NCBI GenBank assembly: GCA_027312225.1 | Contig: DAICXK010000004.1 | Location: 1 to 64,000 of the forward strand | Reading direction: 5' to 3' | Length of the DNA stretch: 64,000 bases | DNA from: Candidatus Saccharimonadota bacterium | GTDB lineage: Bacteria; Patescibacteriota; Saccharimonadia; Saccharimonadales; Saccharimonadaceae | In this document: piece by piece, positions 44,343 through 54,635 of the stretch | Numbering within the stretch: position 1 is the first letter of the stretch | Layout: each line of letters begins with the position of its first letter | Program-made: the position numbers and the translations under genes | The notes under the pieces: model-generated | Database searches by the model: none | The model's input: the letters and a program-made list of their open reading frames with translations, nothing else | What the model was told of the DNA's origin: nothing

Positions 44343-46775
44343 CTATTCGTCAGGTGTTGGTTCCATCATTTGTCGGGCTGCGTCCTCACCCGCGAATACA
44401 CCCTGAACATCCTCAAGTGAAAGATGGACGGTCTGTCCCGGCATCGCCGAACCTGCCAGCATCAATTTCGCCACAGTATTCTCAACCGCACGCTGTACAA
44501 CACGACGCATCGGACGGGCGCCAAGACGTGGGTCGTATCCCCGATCAACCAAGAACAACTTGGCGTCGTCATCAACCGCAACGACAATCTTTTGCGCTGC
44601 CAGCGTCTTGTTAATGCCCGCCAAGATAAGATCAACGACCTGCAGGAGCTCTTTTTTATTGAGCGGGCGGAAGACAACAATCTCATCAAAACGATTCAGG
44701 AACTCAGGCTTGAAGGCACCGCTACTGATGAGTTCATTCGTGATCTGCTCTTCAAATTGCTCTAACTTGTACCCACGGTCGATATACTCGCGAATCCGAT
44801 CTGCACCGGCATTACTCGTCGCGATCACAATTGTATCCCGAAAACTAATCTCACGGTTCTTCACATCACGCAGAATGCCTTCATCAAGAAGTTGCAGCAG
44901 TGTCGTCAGTACTTGCGGGTGCGCCTTTTCAATTTCATCCAGCAGCACTACACTAAATGGCTGCTTCATTGCCTGGGCGGTCAGGCTGTGCGGATCATCA
45001 GCACCATCGGCAATCAGCCGCGCTACATCATCGGCTCGGACATATTCGTTCAGATCAAGTCGGATCATTTTGCCTTCACCGCCAAAGTAGACGTCAGCCA
45101 GGGCCTTTGACAGTTCTGTCTTACCAACACCCGTCGGACCAAGGAATAAGAAGGTGCCGATCGGTCGATCTTGATTGCGTACACCGGCACGTGCTCGACG
45201 CAAGGCATCACTTACCACACGTACCGCACGGGTCTGATTGACCATACGCTCATGGATGAGATCCTCAAGATTGAGCAGCTTCTCGCGTTCGTCATCCGCG
45301 GTAGCAACACCCACCTTCACACCAATTGTCTCTTCGATTGCACGCTGCACAGACTCTGCAGTCACTAGTTTGCCTTCGGCATATCCCGCCGATGCCTCCA
45401 ATAGCTTGAAGGCACGCCCCGGCATTTCGATATCATGCATGTATCGTTCACTGAGACTGTAGGCCTCTGTCAATGCATGATACGTAAAGATGACGTGGCG
45501 CTGATGCTCGGTTATTAGTAACTTGTCCTGCAAGACTCGCAATGTCTCTTCACGGTTCGCCGGAGGGACATTCACACGATTAAGCGCATTGTAAAGCGTT
45601 GGATTACGCCTGGCAATTTGCAACAGTCGTTGCTCATCCATCGTGAGCACCATGCGTAATCGCCCCGCCTCTAAGATAGGCTGTAGCACATTGGCAAGAT
45701 CAACAGAGCCTATCCCCTCTTCAAAGAATAGCTGCGCATCATCAAGGCAGAGAATGATATTCTTTGCACTATATGCCTCGCTGATAATTCCCATGATCAG
45801 GTTCTCTAGCTCACCACGGCCAGGTGCTGCTGCAATTAACGCAGCCGAATCGAGCACAAACACCTGGCGAAACTTAAGATGTGAAGGAAGGTTAGACGAG
45901 GCGTCAAGCAACCGCTCCGCCAAAGCCGCAACAAGTGTCGATTTGCCGACGCCATTTGCACCCACAAGAACTGCGTTCTGGCGGCCGCCTGTGCCAAACA
46001 TCTCGATCATTTTATCGAGCGCTTGCTGGTGAGCCTCAAGATCAACCTGCAGCAATCCCCCTGCAGCAATCTCCGCGCTAATATTATGTCCATAGCGTTC
46101 AAGCAGCGGAATATATCCAAATGACCAGTCACGCGCAATGCCACCTGTCCGACGAGGCGCTTGATGCTGATGAATGAGTTGCCTCAGATGATCATGCCAC
46201 CTGACCCCGGCCTCTAAATCGACATCCTCCAGCTTCATGTGCGCAAGTAATGTCTGGTAGCCAGGGATGAGGCGTACTAACGCGACAGCCAAAACTGCGC
46301 CCGTAATTGCATGGCTCCCCGTCTTCTCTTTAATGGCGCGTGCCTGCGCCCATACCTCCGCCGATGCGTCAGGATCATCGTGAAGTAGGTTACTGAAAAA
46401 ATTCATCGTAATACCAAACCGCACCGCCATAAACTGTCCGCCCGGTGTTGTTGATGCGGCCTTGGCGATGGCAACGGGTGATGGCTTTTCGGGTAGTAAC
46501 CCTAAGACATCCGAAGCTAACTGATCTGACAAGCTATCGGTCTTACCAAGCGGAATATCCTGCAACTCGCCACGACGCCACTCAAGAATCATCATTGGAA
46601 CCGCGGCAACTCCAATACACAACCATCCGTACGTGCTCCCGATAATAAAGAACGCTACGCCCGCCAGTGCTAATCCAACTGCTGTCACGACCAGCATAAT
46701 ACGCCACGATAGTGTCAGTGCCGCATTGATGCGAGCTTTCTCTGCCCGAGCTGAATGAAAGTTAAAGTCCTGCAT
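44343..46775 (-). CDS. Membrane-anchored Clp-type double AAA+ ATPase
   Basis: N-terminal TM segments (IMLVVTAVGLALAGVAFFIIGSTYGWLCIGVAAVPM), Walker A GANGVGKST and GPTGVGKTE, ClpB-like C-terminus. Confidence 0.9.
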   Translation of the reverse strand: MQDFNFHSARAEKARINAALTLSWRIMLVVTAVGLALAGVAFFIIGSTYGWLCIGVAAVPMMILEWRRGELQDIPLGKTDSLSDQLASDVLGLLPEKPSPVAIAKAASTTPGGQFMAVRFGITMNFFSNLLHDDPDASAEVWAQARAIKEKTGSHAITGAVLAVALVRLIPGYQTLLAHMKLEDVDLEAGVRWHDHLRQLIHQHQAPRRTGGIARDWSFGYIPLLERYGHNISAEIAAGGLLQVDLEAHQQALDKMIEMFGTGGRQNAVLVGANGVGKSTLVAALAERLLDASSNLPSHLKFRQVFVLDSAALIAAAPGRGELENLIMGIISEAYSAKNIILCLDDAQLFFEEGIGSVDLANVLQPILEAGRLRMVLTMDEQRLLQIARRNPTLYNALNRVNVPPANREETLRVLQDKLLITEHQRHVIFTYHALTEAYSLSERYMHDIEMPGRAFKLLEASAGYAEGKLVTAESVQRAIEETIGVKVGVATADDEREKLLNLEDLIHERMVNQTRAVRVVSDALRRARAGVRNQDRPIGTFLFLGPTGVGKTELSKALADVYFGGEGKMIRLDLNEYVRADDVARLIADGADDPHSLTAQAMKQPFSVVLLDEIEKAHPQVLTTLLQLLDEGILRDVKNREISFRDTIVIATSNAGADRIREYIDRGYKLEQFEEQITNELISSGAFKPEFLNRFDEIVVFRPLNKKELLQVVDLILAGINKTLAAQKIVVAVDDDAKLFLVDRGYDPRLGARPMRRVVQRAVENTVAKLMLAGSAMPGQTVHLSLEDVQGVFAGEDAARQMMEPTPDE

Positions 46776-47148
46776 GAGGCACCCATCCTATCGCAAACAT
46801 TACCGCGCCAACAATCGGGAAGAACGGCACAAACAGCCACAGCACAGCCTCGACCAATCCGGCAATCGCCAAGGTCAATATCCATACAGTACCAACTACC
46901 AGCATGATTGACCTAACGATCGCCCCGATACAACGTGACAACAGGCGGTCAAAGAAGGCACGAATTTGCACATCGAGGCTCCCCCGTACCCGTCCAGCAG
47001 AAATCTGTCGAAACGGCGCAAACAACGTCTTGACGAGCAGGTCTAATGAAAAGAAGTCATATGCCTTCGCAAGTCGCTCGCCGATCATGCGGGTTCGCTC
47101 GCGCCAGCCAGCACCATACCACCACCCAAGAAGTCCCACTATAAACAT
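46762..47148 (-). CDS. Small multi-TM protein coupled to the Clp-like gene
   Basis: MFIVGLLGWWYGAGWRERTRMIGERLAKAYDFFSLDLLVKTLFAPFRQIS; overlap with the downstream gene. Confidence 0.7.
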   Translation of the reverse strand: MFIVGLLGWWYGAGWRERTRMIGERLAKAYDFFSLDLLVKTLFAPFRQISAGRVRGSLDVQIRAFFDRLLSRCIGAIVRSIMLVVGTVWILTLAIAGLVEAVLWLFVPFFPIVGAVMFAIGWVPHAGL

Positions 47149-47171
47149 ATCTATATTGTATACTAGAATTT

Positions 47172-48452
47172 ATGGTTCGACCATTCTCAATTATCCTTGG
47201 CAAGACAGTCCGTCATATCGCGCGATTACGTGGCGGTAGCGGCTCGGCCCTACCTGGCCTTTTTGTCGAGCGTATTGACCCTCGTTTTACAAAACGAACA
47301 CTTGATACTCTACCGCACGGCGTCGTGCTGGTAAGCGGTACCAACGGTAAGACGACTACCACTAAGATGATTGTTGAGCTACTTGAGGGCCAGGGTCTAC
47401 GGGTATTTACGAATCGCACAGGCAGTAACTTCAGCCGTGGAGTTGCAGCAGCATTGCTGAGCGAGATCAGCCTTAGCGGCAAGCTGGCGGCCGATATCGC
47501 CGTTTTGGAGCTTGATGAGGCTCACGCTGTTCATTTCGTGCGTGCAATCGCGCCTCGCCACACGCTGCTCCTGAACGTCATGCGAGACCAGCTCGATCGT
47601 TTTGGCGAAATCGACACGACAGCAAAACTGCTTACGACTATCGCTGAACATACCACCCATAGCCTGACGCTTAATCGTGAGGATCCTCGTATTGCTGCAA
47701 TCGCAGATCTGATACCCGACACTGTATCTCTGCGCTATTTTGGTCTTGCACCTCAGTTACTGGGCCAGTTCCCGAGTGATGATAATCTTCACGATCAATC
47801 GAGTGTAAAAAGTACACAGTTGCCTGCGGACGTCATATTAGAGTCGTTCCGCGAAACCACCGCTTCGTTTGTCATTGATGAAACTGCCTATCCCACCTCA
47901 CTAAAACTATCTGGTATCTATAACATTTTTAACGCTGCTGCTGCTCTTGCTACTGTGCGAAACATCCTTGGAAATAAAGCCGACACGTCAAAACTTATTG
48001 AGACTCTCAGCACTATCACCCCGGCATTTGGCCGCGGTGAAATCATCGAAGTCAACGGCCAACCCCTCGAGTTGGTGCTTGTCAAAAATCCAAGTGGGTT
48101 CCGACTCGGGCTGTCGTCATTCTCACCCGCTGGGTACGCCACAATGATTGCCATTAATGATAACTATGCCGACGGTCGCGATATGAGTTGGTTATGGGAC
48201 GTCTCTTTCGAGAGCCTCAGGCAAGATGGCGTCGAGATGGTAAGCGGTATCCGTGCCTACGATATGGCACTACGCCTTGATTACGACAATGTGCCCGTCA
48301 GGACGATCATCCCAGATCTTAAACAGTCACTCAAAGACTTTATTACCGCGCACCCCGACCAACCAAAGCGTATATTCTGCACCTACACTGCGATGCTGGC
48401 ACTTCGCCGCGAGATTAACCTAGTTACCCCTGTGAAAGCGATCGACTCATGA
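47172..48452 (+). CDS. murT: Mur ligase family, lipid II isoglutaminyl synthase subunit MurT-like
   Basis: VLVSGTNGKTTTTKMIVELLEG; C-terminal DUF1727-like MIAINDNYADGRDMSWLWDVSFE. Confidence 0.9.
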   Translation: MVRPFSIILGKTVRHIARLRGGSGSALPGLFVERIDPRFTKRTLDTLPHGVVLVSGTNGKTTTTKMIVELLEGQGLRVFTNRTGSNFSRGVAAALLSEISLSGKLAADIAVLELDEAHAVHFVRAIAPRHTLLLNVMRDQLDRFGEIDTTAKLLTTIAEHTTHSLTLNREDPRIAAIADLIPDTVSLRYFGLAPQLLGQFPSDDNLHDQSSVKSTQLPADVILESFRETTASFVIDETAYPTSLKLSGIYNIFNAAAALATVRNILGNKADTSKLIETLSTITPAFGRGEIIEVNGQPLELVLVKNPSGFRLGLSSFSPAGYATMIAINDNYADGRDMSWLWDVSFESLRQDGVEMVSGIRAYDMALRLDYDNVPVRTIIPDLKQSLKDFITAHPDQPKRIFCTYTAMLALRREINLVTPVKAIDS

Positions 48453-49180
48453 GCAAACGACCATCCAAGCCAATTCATATCCTGCAACTATATCCGCGCG
48501 ATATGAATATTTACGGTGATACTGGCAATTTACTCGTGCTGCAGCGGCGCCTTGAACGATACGGATACGAGCCTGTCGTACATTCATATAACCCAGGCGA
48601 TGCCTTCCCTGATGATATTGACATAATTCTTGGCGGCGGCGGGCAGGATAGTGGTCAAAATAAAATCCAAGATGACCTCATTGCGATCAGCCCACGACTC
48701 CATGACCTGGCAGACGGCGATACACCAATGCTTGTTATCTGTGGGTTGTATCAGCTATTCGGCCACTTTTTCGAGACTCATGACGGTACCCGTATCAAAG
48801 GAATTGATCTTCTGGATGTTACAACCTACGGCCGGAGCGAACGTCTGATCGGCAATATTCACACCCATAGCCGGCTATTCGGTGATATCGTTGGGTATGA
48901 GAATCATAGCGGACAAACATTCCTCGGTACGAGCGCAACCCCGCTCGCTGAAGTGATATTGGGCGCCGGCAACAACGTGGAGGATACACACGAAGGCGCA
49001 ATGTATCGCCACGTCATTGGCAGCTACCTGCACGGGTCACTGCTACCCAAGAACCCTGCCATCGCCGACTATCTAATTCACCACGCCGTCAAAAAGAAAT
49101 ATGGTGAAGAAATTGAAAAGCAACTCAACGACTCGCTCGCCGATCAAGCACGAGCTGTCGCAATAAAACGACCTCGTTAA
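48449..49180 (+). CDS. gatD: Lipid II isoglutaminyl synthase glutaminase subunit GatD-like
   Basis: LQLYPRDMNIYGDTGNLLVLQRRLERYG, ILGGGGQDSGQ, MLVICGLYQLFGHFFE, HVIGSYLHGSLLPKNP. Confidence 0.9.
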   Translation: MSKRPSKPIHILQLYPRDMNIYGDTGNLLVLQRRLERYGYEPVVHSYNPGDAFPDDIDIILGGGGQDSGQNKIQDDLIAISPRLHDLADGDTPMLVICGLYQLFGHFFETHDGTRIKGIDLLDVTTYGRSERLIGNIHTHSRLFGDIVGYENHSGQTFLGTSATPLAEVILGAGNNVEDTHEGAMYRHVIGSYLHGSLLPKNPAIADYLIHHAVKKKYGEEIEKQLNDSLADQARAVAIKRPR

Positions 49181-49641
49181 ATAGATTTTAGTCGTTGCAA
49201 CTCTTTGATGACCTGGTCACCATGACCAAGCGGTGTGACACGACCATACACTTTCACGACCTGTCCATCAGGATTGATGATGAAGGTTTTACGCAAGATA
49301 CCTTCGCGGCCAAATTGCTTTTTACCCCACGCACCGTATGCGTTGATTACTTGACCCTCGGGGTCACTGAGAAGCGTAAAATTCAAGTTGTATTTTGCTT
49401 TGAACTTTTCATGCGCATCTGGTTCGTCCTTAGAAATACCGATCACTTCTGCACCGAGACTCGTTAACTCGTCACGCGCATCTCGCATTGCACAGGCCTC
49501 AATAGTGCATCCCGGCGTGTCATCCTTGGGATAGAAATACACGACGACCCATCGGCCGCGATAATCAACAAGGGAATGCTTGGTACCCGTTTCGTCTGAT
49601 AGTGTAAATGATGGTGCGATATAAGGAGTCGTCTGTTTCAT
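49177..49641 (-). CDS. bcp: Peroxiredoxin (Bcp/PrxQ-like)
   Basis: VVVYFYPKDDTPGCTIEACAMRDARDEL. Confidence 0.93.
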   Translation of the reverse strand: MKQTTPYIAPSFTLSDETGTKHSLVDYRGRWVVVYFYPKDDTPGCTIEACAMRDARDELTSLGAEVIGISKDEPDAHEKFKAKYNLNFTLLSDPEGQVINAYGAWGKKQFGREGILRKTFIINPDGQVVKVYGRVTPLGHGDQVIKELQRLKSI

Positions 49642-49698
49642 ATACCCAGTGTACCAGCAAAGGAAGCCTTCAGTAAGCCATGGTACAATGGAACGTAT

Positions 49699-50841
49699 AT
49701 GCCGTCCGAGAATGTGAAGAAAAAATCGACCCGCATCGCCACGTTTGATCTCTTGCGTGGTTATTTTATGCTGTCGATCATTATTAACCATCTGCAATGG
49801 TATCCAAACGGACTTGATTGGGTAGCGTTTCGCGGAACCTTGCTTGTCTCGGCGGCGGAAGGATTCTTTCTCATATCTGGTATTGTGCTGGGCATTGTGC
49901 GTGGGGCAAAGCTCCGTACCAAACCGTTCCGTGAGGCTGCCATACTGCTCATCAAACGAGGCGTATTGCTGTATATCGTAAGTGTTATCCTTGCCTTCCT
50001 GTTTACGCTCATTGGCTGGTGGTTCTTTATGGATACTCCCGGCCTCAAACCCGGCATCCGACCAATTGACCAGCCATTAAACGAAGTTATCATGGGTATC
50101 CTGAGTTTCCGTTACATCTACGGCTGGGCAGATTTCTTGCGTCTTTATTCCATATTCATTCTCATTAGTCCACTGGCGTTATGGCTGCTCCGTAAGAATC
50201 TTTGGTATGTCCTCATGGCGATAAGCATTGGTATTTGGTCGCTGTTCCCGTGGGCACTAGAGGTAAATAATGTAAGCAATACCACCAGTGAACTGCTCAT
50301 GGTACTATCATGGCAACTCATCTTCTTTGGTGGTATGACAATCGGCTATCACTGGGATGCCCTGACAAAATGGTGGCAATCGCTCACAGGCCGTATACGC
50401 CGCTCAATTCTCATACCAGTACTCGCCGTTGCTGCCGTTACCCTTGTTGTTGACGTAGGCATTTCAGTCATGCAAGCGCTCGGCATCGCCCCTGCACCAG
50501 TCACAGAATGGTATAACTCTCTCCGGCCGTTCTTTAACAAAGAAGAGTTACCAATCTACCGCCTCATATTATTCGGCTTATGGTTCATACTTGGCTTTTA
50601 TATATTCTCTAGGTACGAACGAATTATCAAGAAACTGTTTGGATGGTTGCTATTGCCCTTTGGACACAACTCGCTGTACGTCTACATACTTCATGCAGTT
50701 ATCTTATTCTTTGCGCACATGATTATCCTACCTGGTCAGGGATCAAATATACTCATTAATGCCATTGGTACGTTCGTCATACTCGGCATTATATATATCG
50801 CCGTTCGCAAGGAATTCTTATTTAAGATTATTCCTCGATAA
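49699..50841 (+). CDS. OpgC-like multi-TM acyltransferase-type membrane protein
   Basis: RIATFDLLRGYFMLSIIINHLQWYPNG; ~10 TM segments. Confidence 0.75.
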   Translation: MPSENVKKKSTRIATFDLLRGYFMLSIIINHLQWYPNGLDWVAFRGTLLVSAAEGFFLISGIVLGIVRGAKLRTKPFREAAILLIKRGVLLYIVSVILAFLFTLIGWWFFMDTPGLKPGIRPIDQPLNEVIMGILSFRYIYGWADFLRLYSIFILISPLALWLLRKNLWYVLMAISIGIWSLFPWALEVNNVSNTTSELLMVLSWQLIFFGGMTIGYHWDALTKWWQSLTGRIRRSILIPVLAVAAVTLVVDVGISVMQALGIAPAPVTEWYNSLRPFFNKEELPIYRLILFGLWFILGFYIFSRYERIIKKLFGWLLLPFGHNSLYVYILHAVILFFAHMIILPGQGSNILINAIGTFVILGIIYIAVRKEFLFKIIPR

Positions 50842-52336
50842 GCTCGTATGTTTCAATCATCTGCTTGTCCATAACAGCCGTGCTAAGCAGCCGGTAGTGG
50901 CTGGAGGGCACAAACCTTGGGTCATTGCCTGCCCAGCGAAGATGAACAATCTGCCTGCTCGTTATTTCATCGGCGCTTGCAACCCGTACATTTGAATCAT
51001 GGAGCATCGCATACCCACCAGCTCGCGCAACATTATCCTCGCTAAAGAAACGTACATCACAGCCGTCATAGTAAAATATGCTATCAATATAGGTGTATGG
51101 ATCGTCCGCAATGACTACTGTGTCATTTGTACATTCAACTGTCGTCCGAAGTTCGGCCGTGCGTGGGTCTTGCATACGCTCGAAGTTAAAGTTGCCCGTC
51201 CGGCCAAGTGTTGCGACTCCCGTACCAAGAATAGCCAGGACACCAATATACATGACCGGAGCAACCAGACGATGGCCTTTACTACGCACCCAACACAGGC
51301 CGATGATAACCGCCACAAGTGCATACATAAACAACGCAACATGTGCGATATATCGAATCAAATATACGGGCGGACGTGGTGGCAACGAGCTTACTGCGAA
51401 GAAGATAATCGGTACGACAACAAGCATCAGAAGAAGCACGAACCCAGGTACCTGCGATGCTGGCAACCTCTTGTACGCGTATACTGCAGTAACAATTATC
51501 ACAATTGCGGCCAGTGCCAATACCAACGAAAGCCAGCCTCCTATCGCCCATTCAGCGGTAAAGAGGCTTGTCATTGTTGCCATATCAACAAGACTTGTTA
51601 GTGTCACTTCCTGCCCGATGCCAGGCAACGCCGAGTTTTTTAACTGGTAGAAGAACGTGGAGATATACGGTGCAAACAATACGACTGCGCCAACAAACGC
51701 ATACAGCCACTTCCAGCGCCAAATAGGCTGCCGTTTCTTCTTGTCACGCAACGACACCCAGGTTAGCCAGACCACATGCGCCACCCATACAGCCAGTGTC
51801 ATGTACAGCGTGTACATTCCTAACGCGACGAGCGACGCATACAACACCCACCAAGCGTTATTCGTAGATTCGCGTGCTCGTACCAATGCATACGTTGCAG
51901 CCACACAGATAAGCGATGCCACAGCATACATGCGTACTTCGTATCCGTATCTGAGGGCGAATGGTGCCATAATAAGCATAAGTACCGATACCAGCATAAC
52001 GCGCGCGCCAAATAGCTGACGAATCAAAACAAGCATCATTGTCACGGCGCCGCCTAACGCGACTGCGCTCAGCGATCGCAATGCCACTTCGGTGAATCCA
52101 AATAGCTCACCCCACATCTTCAGTAGCAAATAATAAAAGGGTGGATGCGCATCAACTGCCGTCAACGCTAAAAGCCCTCCGACAGGCTCGCGTGCCAACA
52201 ATATCGAATAGCCTTCGTCGAACCAAATTGATTGCCCCGCCGAAAGCAACAAAGCAAGACTCGCAGCAATGACGCCTGCTGCAATCGCAATCACCCACCA
52301 ATATTTCTCTAGCGCCGCCAATAACGTCTTGTCCAT
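50828..52336 (-). CDS. Membrane glycosyltransferase, ArnT/PMT-like
   Basis: GQSIWFDEGYSILLAREPVGGLLALTAVDAHPPFYYLLLKMW; multi-TM. Confidence 0.8.
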   Translation of the reverse strand: MDKTLLAALEKYWWVIAIAAGVIAASLALLLSAGQSIWFDEGYSILLAREPVGGLLALTAVDAHPPFYYLLLKMWGELFGFTEVALRSLSAVALGGAVTMMLVLIRQLFGARVMLVSVLMLIMAPFALRYGYEVRMYAVASLICVAATYALVRARESTNNAWWVLYASLVALGMYTLYMTLAVWVAHVVWLTWVSLRDKKKRQPIWRWKWLYAFVGAVVLFAPYISTFFYQLKNSALPGIGQEVTLTSLVDMATMTSLFTAEWAIGGWLSLVLALAAIVIIVTAVYAYKRLPASQVPGFVLLLMLVVVPIIFFAVSSLPPRPPVYLIRYIAHVALFMYALVAVIIGLCWVRSKGHRLVAPVMYIGVLAILGTGVATLGRTGNFNFERMQDPRTAELRTTVECTNDTVVIADDPYTYIDSIFYYDGCDVRFFSEDNVARAGGYAMLHDSNVRVASADEITSRQIVHLRWAGNDPRFVPSSHYRLLSTAVMDKQMIETYELIEE

Positions 52337-52421
52337 TGCTCTATTTATACCGCAGCTGTGAGGTAAATACCACTAGAAAAACACTCGGCACTAGTGTATA
52401 ATCTCCTAAGTACCACCGTTT

Positions 52422-52497
52422 CGGGGTGTGGCGCAGTTGATAGCGCGCTCGGTTTGGGACCGAGAGGTCGAAGGTTTGAGTCCTTTCACCCCGACCA
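52422..52497 (+). tRNA. tRNA-Pro(TGG), CCA encoded
   Basis: CGGGGTGTGGCGCAGTTGATAGCGCGCTCGGTTTGGGACCGAGAGGTCGAAGGTTTGAGTCCTTTCACCCCGACCA. Confidence 0.95.
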
Positions 52498-52629
52498 TAG
52501 AAAAAAGACTGCCTTTTGGTGGTCTTTTTTCTATGACACAACATCGAGACTTAAGCCTTCGACCTTTTACCTCCCTCGCACAAACCTCTTACGCTTGCAA
52601 AACTCTCAATTTTACCTCATAATCACGTC

Positions 52630-52730
52630 CTGTCGTTTCTCTTTTATTGCGCGGTCCAGGGATTTCAGCTTTTCTGAACAAGCTTAGATCCCTGCACCGC
52701 GCAGGTATATACCGAAGAGAAAGGCGACAG
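52630..52730 (+). ncRNA. Long composite hairpin in the leader of the GC-rich ORF
   Basis: CTGTCGTTTCTCTT..TTGCGCGGTccAGGGAT...ATCCCTGcACCGCGCA...AAGAGAAAggCGACAG. Confidence 0.5.
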
Positions 52731-52756
52731 CCATTAATACAATCAGAACAAAGTGG

Positions 52757-53293
52757 GTGTTCAGCAACGCGCTGAGTTACTTGCCACTGCACAACCACCT
52801 CAACCGCGCCTACCGCGAGGCGGGTGCATACGCGTCTATCCCGCCAGCAATCCTCCAGTGGCGGGTTCCATCACGGCTCGTGCCGAAGGCAATCCACAAG
52901 CACATCAAGCCCGCCTGGGTAGTGCCGGATATTCTCAGGCAGATTGAAGACGCACGCAAGGTAGTCGAAGAACTACGCTCGTCTCTCGACCGTGAGCAAA
53001 CGACGTGCATCCACCACCTGCCGGACCGACCGCACCGCAAGCTGCATCGCAGCATTGAGGTCGCCCGCCAGGAGGTGCCAGCCGGGTTCACGCCAGGATG
53101 GGCCTACACCTTCAACCCGTACGAACTTGGCCTTGCGCTTCTCGACGAGTACGAAGCCTTCATCTTCCGAACGATGGAGCACCCCGGATGGACGCCCTTC
53201 ACCAAGCTCGCACGCATCAACCAGGAAGCCAAGCGCATCCAGGCTAGCGGCGACCTGGTGTCGAGTGAATTGTGGGCTGTTAGCTCTGATTGA
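52757..53293 (+). CDS. GC-rich orphan protein
   Basis: 178 aa ORF with GTG start, G/C-ending codon bias. Confidence 0.6.
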   Translation: MFSNALSYLPLHNHLNRAYREAGAYASIPPAILQWRVPSRLVPKAIHKHIKPAWVVPDILRQIEDARKVVEELRSSLDREQTTCIHHLPDRPHRKLHRSIEVARQEVPAGFTPGWAYTFNPYELGLALLDEYEAFIFRTMEHPGWTPFTKLARINQEAKRIQASGDLVSSELWAVSSD

Positions 53294-53399
53294 CAGGCAC
53301 ATGCCCGCACCCAAGTGAGACGAAAGAGCCCAATCCACTAGCGGATCAGGAGTCATTGTCCGCCGAAGGTGCGGGCTCTTTCTATGATAAAATAAGACC

Positions 53400-53702
53400 A
53401 TGACAACCCTTCTAGCTGGTACGATTCACAATAAAGTCCCCACTGATCTTCGTAGGGTTTTAACTGATAACAAATCGGCACGAGCGACGTGGGAGAGCAT
53501 TACCCCTCTAGCGCGAAACGAATGGATTTGCTGGGTCGAGAACGCAAAGCTCAACGAAACTCGTGTCCGCCGTATTGTACGGGCAGACCATGATCTCAGT
53601 ACGGGCAAGCGTCGCCCCTGTTGCTGGATAGGATGCATACACCGAACCGACAAAGAAGTCAGCCCGTCGGTTCGCGGTATTCTCGAGCGGAAAAAGTCCT
53701 AA
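53400..53702 (+). CDS. YdeI/OmdA-like (bacteriocin-protection family) protein
   Basis: PTDLRRVLTDNKSARATWESITPLARNEWICWVENAKLNETRVRRI. Confidence 0.75.
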   Translation: MTTLLAGTIHNKVPTDLRRVLTDNKSARATWESITPLARNEWICWVENAKLNETRVRRIVRADHDLSTGKRRPCCWIGCIHRTDKEVSPSVRGILERKKS

Positions 53703-53745
53703 TTACTGGTACAATTCGTACGCCGGCCGTGAATCATCAGATGTA

Positions 53746-54183
53746 CTAGCTATCAAGACGCTCTGTGTGTACTTTATATACACGTCCATCTTCTATGGAG
53801 AGGTTGTGTCGTCCCTCTACAAGATCCATTGTCACTGGTAACGTTTCACCGTCGCGTTCGACTACCCGAATAATCTCGTCATCACGGCTGGCTTTTTCGA
53901 GCGCTTCGTCTTCCGTCAGACCTCCATACCCGTCACCATCATCTACCTTTTGATCATGATTCGTAAATGACTTGTCGTCAATAAAGCATTGATCGGGATA
54001 ACTCTCGGCAATTCTTCCGCCTGCATCTTTACATTCTTGAAAACTATTAATCTCAATAGCTGTCTCGGTATTCTTCTCATATATTGTCCATACAACCGAC
54101 CCGACAATCAGCACCAGCCCTACCACCGTAAGAAGTATTGTCAGTGCTATCTTTGGTTTTTGCGATTCGCTCCTTTCGCTCAT
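53746..54183 (-). CDS. Single-TM anchored hypothetical protein
   Basis: N-terminal TM; extracytoplasmic Cys-containing region. Confidence 0.65.
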   Translation of the reverse strand: MSERSESQKPKIALTILLTVVGLVLIVGSVVWTIYEKNTETAIEINSFQECKDAGGRIAESYPDQCFIDDKSFTNHDQKVDDGDGYGGLTEDEALEKASRDDEIIRVVERDGETLPVTMDLVEGRHNLSIEDGRVYKVHTERLDS

Positions 54184-54299
54184 CAGAACCCTCCCTTTAT
54201 CGTAACTCTATTGCGCACTACCATAGCTGCCTTATACTGCTCTCCCCATTATTCTAACCAAGAGGTGGTAATATCACACCATATTTCCTATTTAGCTAC

Positions 54300-54542
54300 A
54301 TGGAACAAAGGACTACTCACGACCAGACGCCTCACGACACCTCTGACGCTGTTCATAATGTCCTGGCCGGCGTTTACTACCGAGAATCTCAACGACAACA
54401 AGCGGTTAATGATTTGATAGAAAAAGCTGATACTGCCGCTTCGGGAGAAGAGCGAGCAATGTGGCTACAACAAGCCCATGAGCTTAAAGCGTTGCATGAA
54501 GAATCGCTTCAGCTTCCCGATCTATTCCGTAGCAATCCGTAG
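54300..54542 (+). CDS. Small hypothetical protein
   Basis: 80 aa ORF. Confidence 0.5.
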   Translation: MEQRTTHDQTPHDTSDAVHNVLAGVYYRESQRQQAVNDLIEKADTAASGEERAMWLQQAHELKALHEESLQLPDLFRSNP

Positions 54543-54635
54543 ACACAACTGCAACACCACATACGCGATGTTGCAAATTACCCTGTGATTGCGACAGATT
54601 TGCATAAAATGCCCGTGGTGCGCTACCATGACGCA

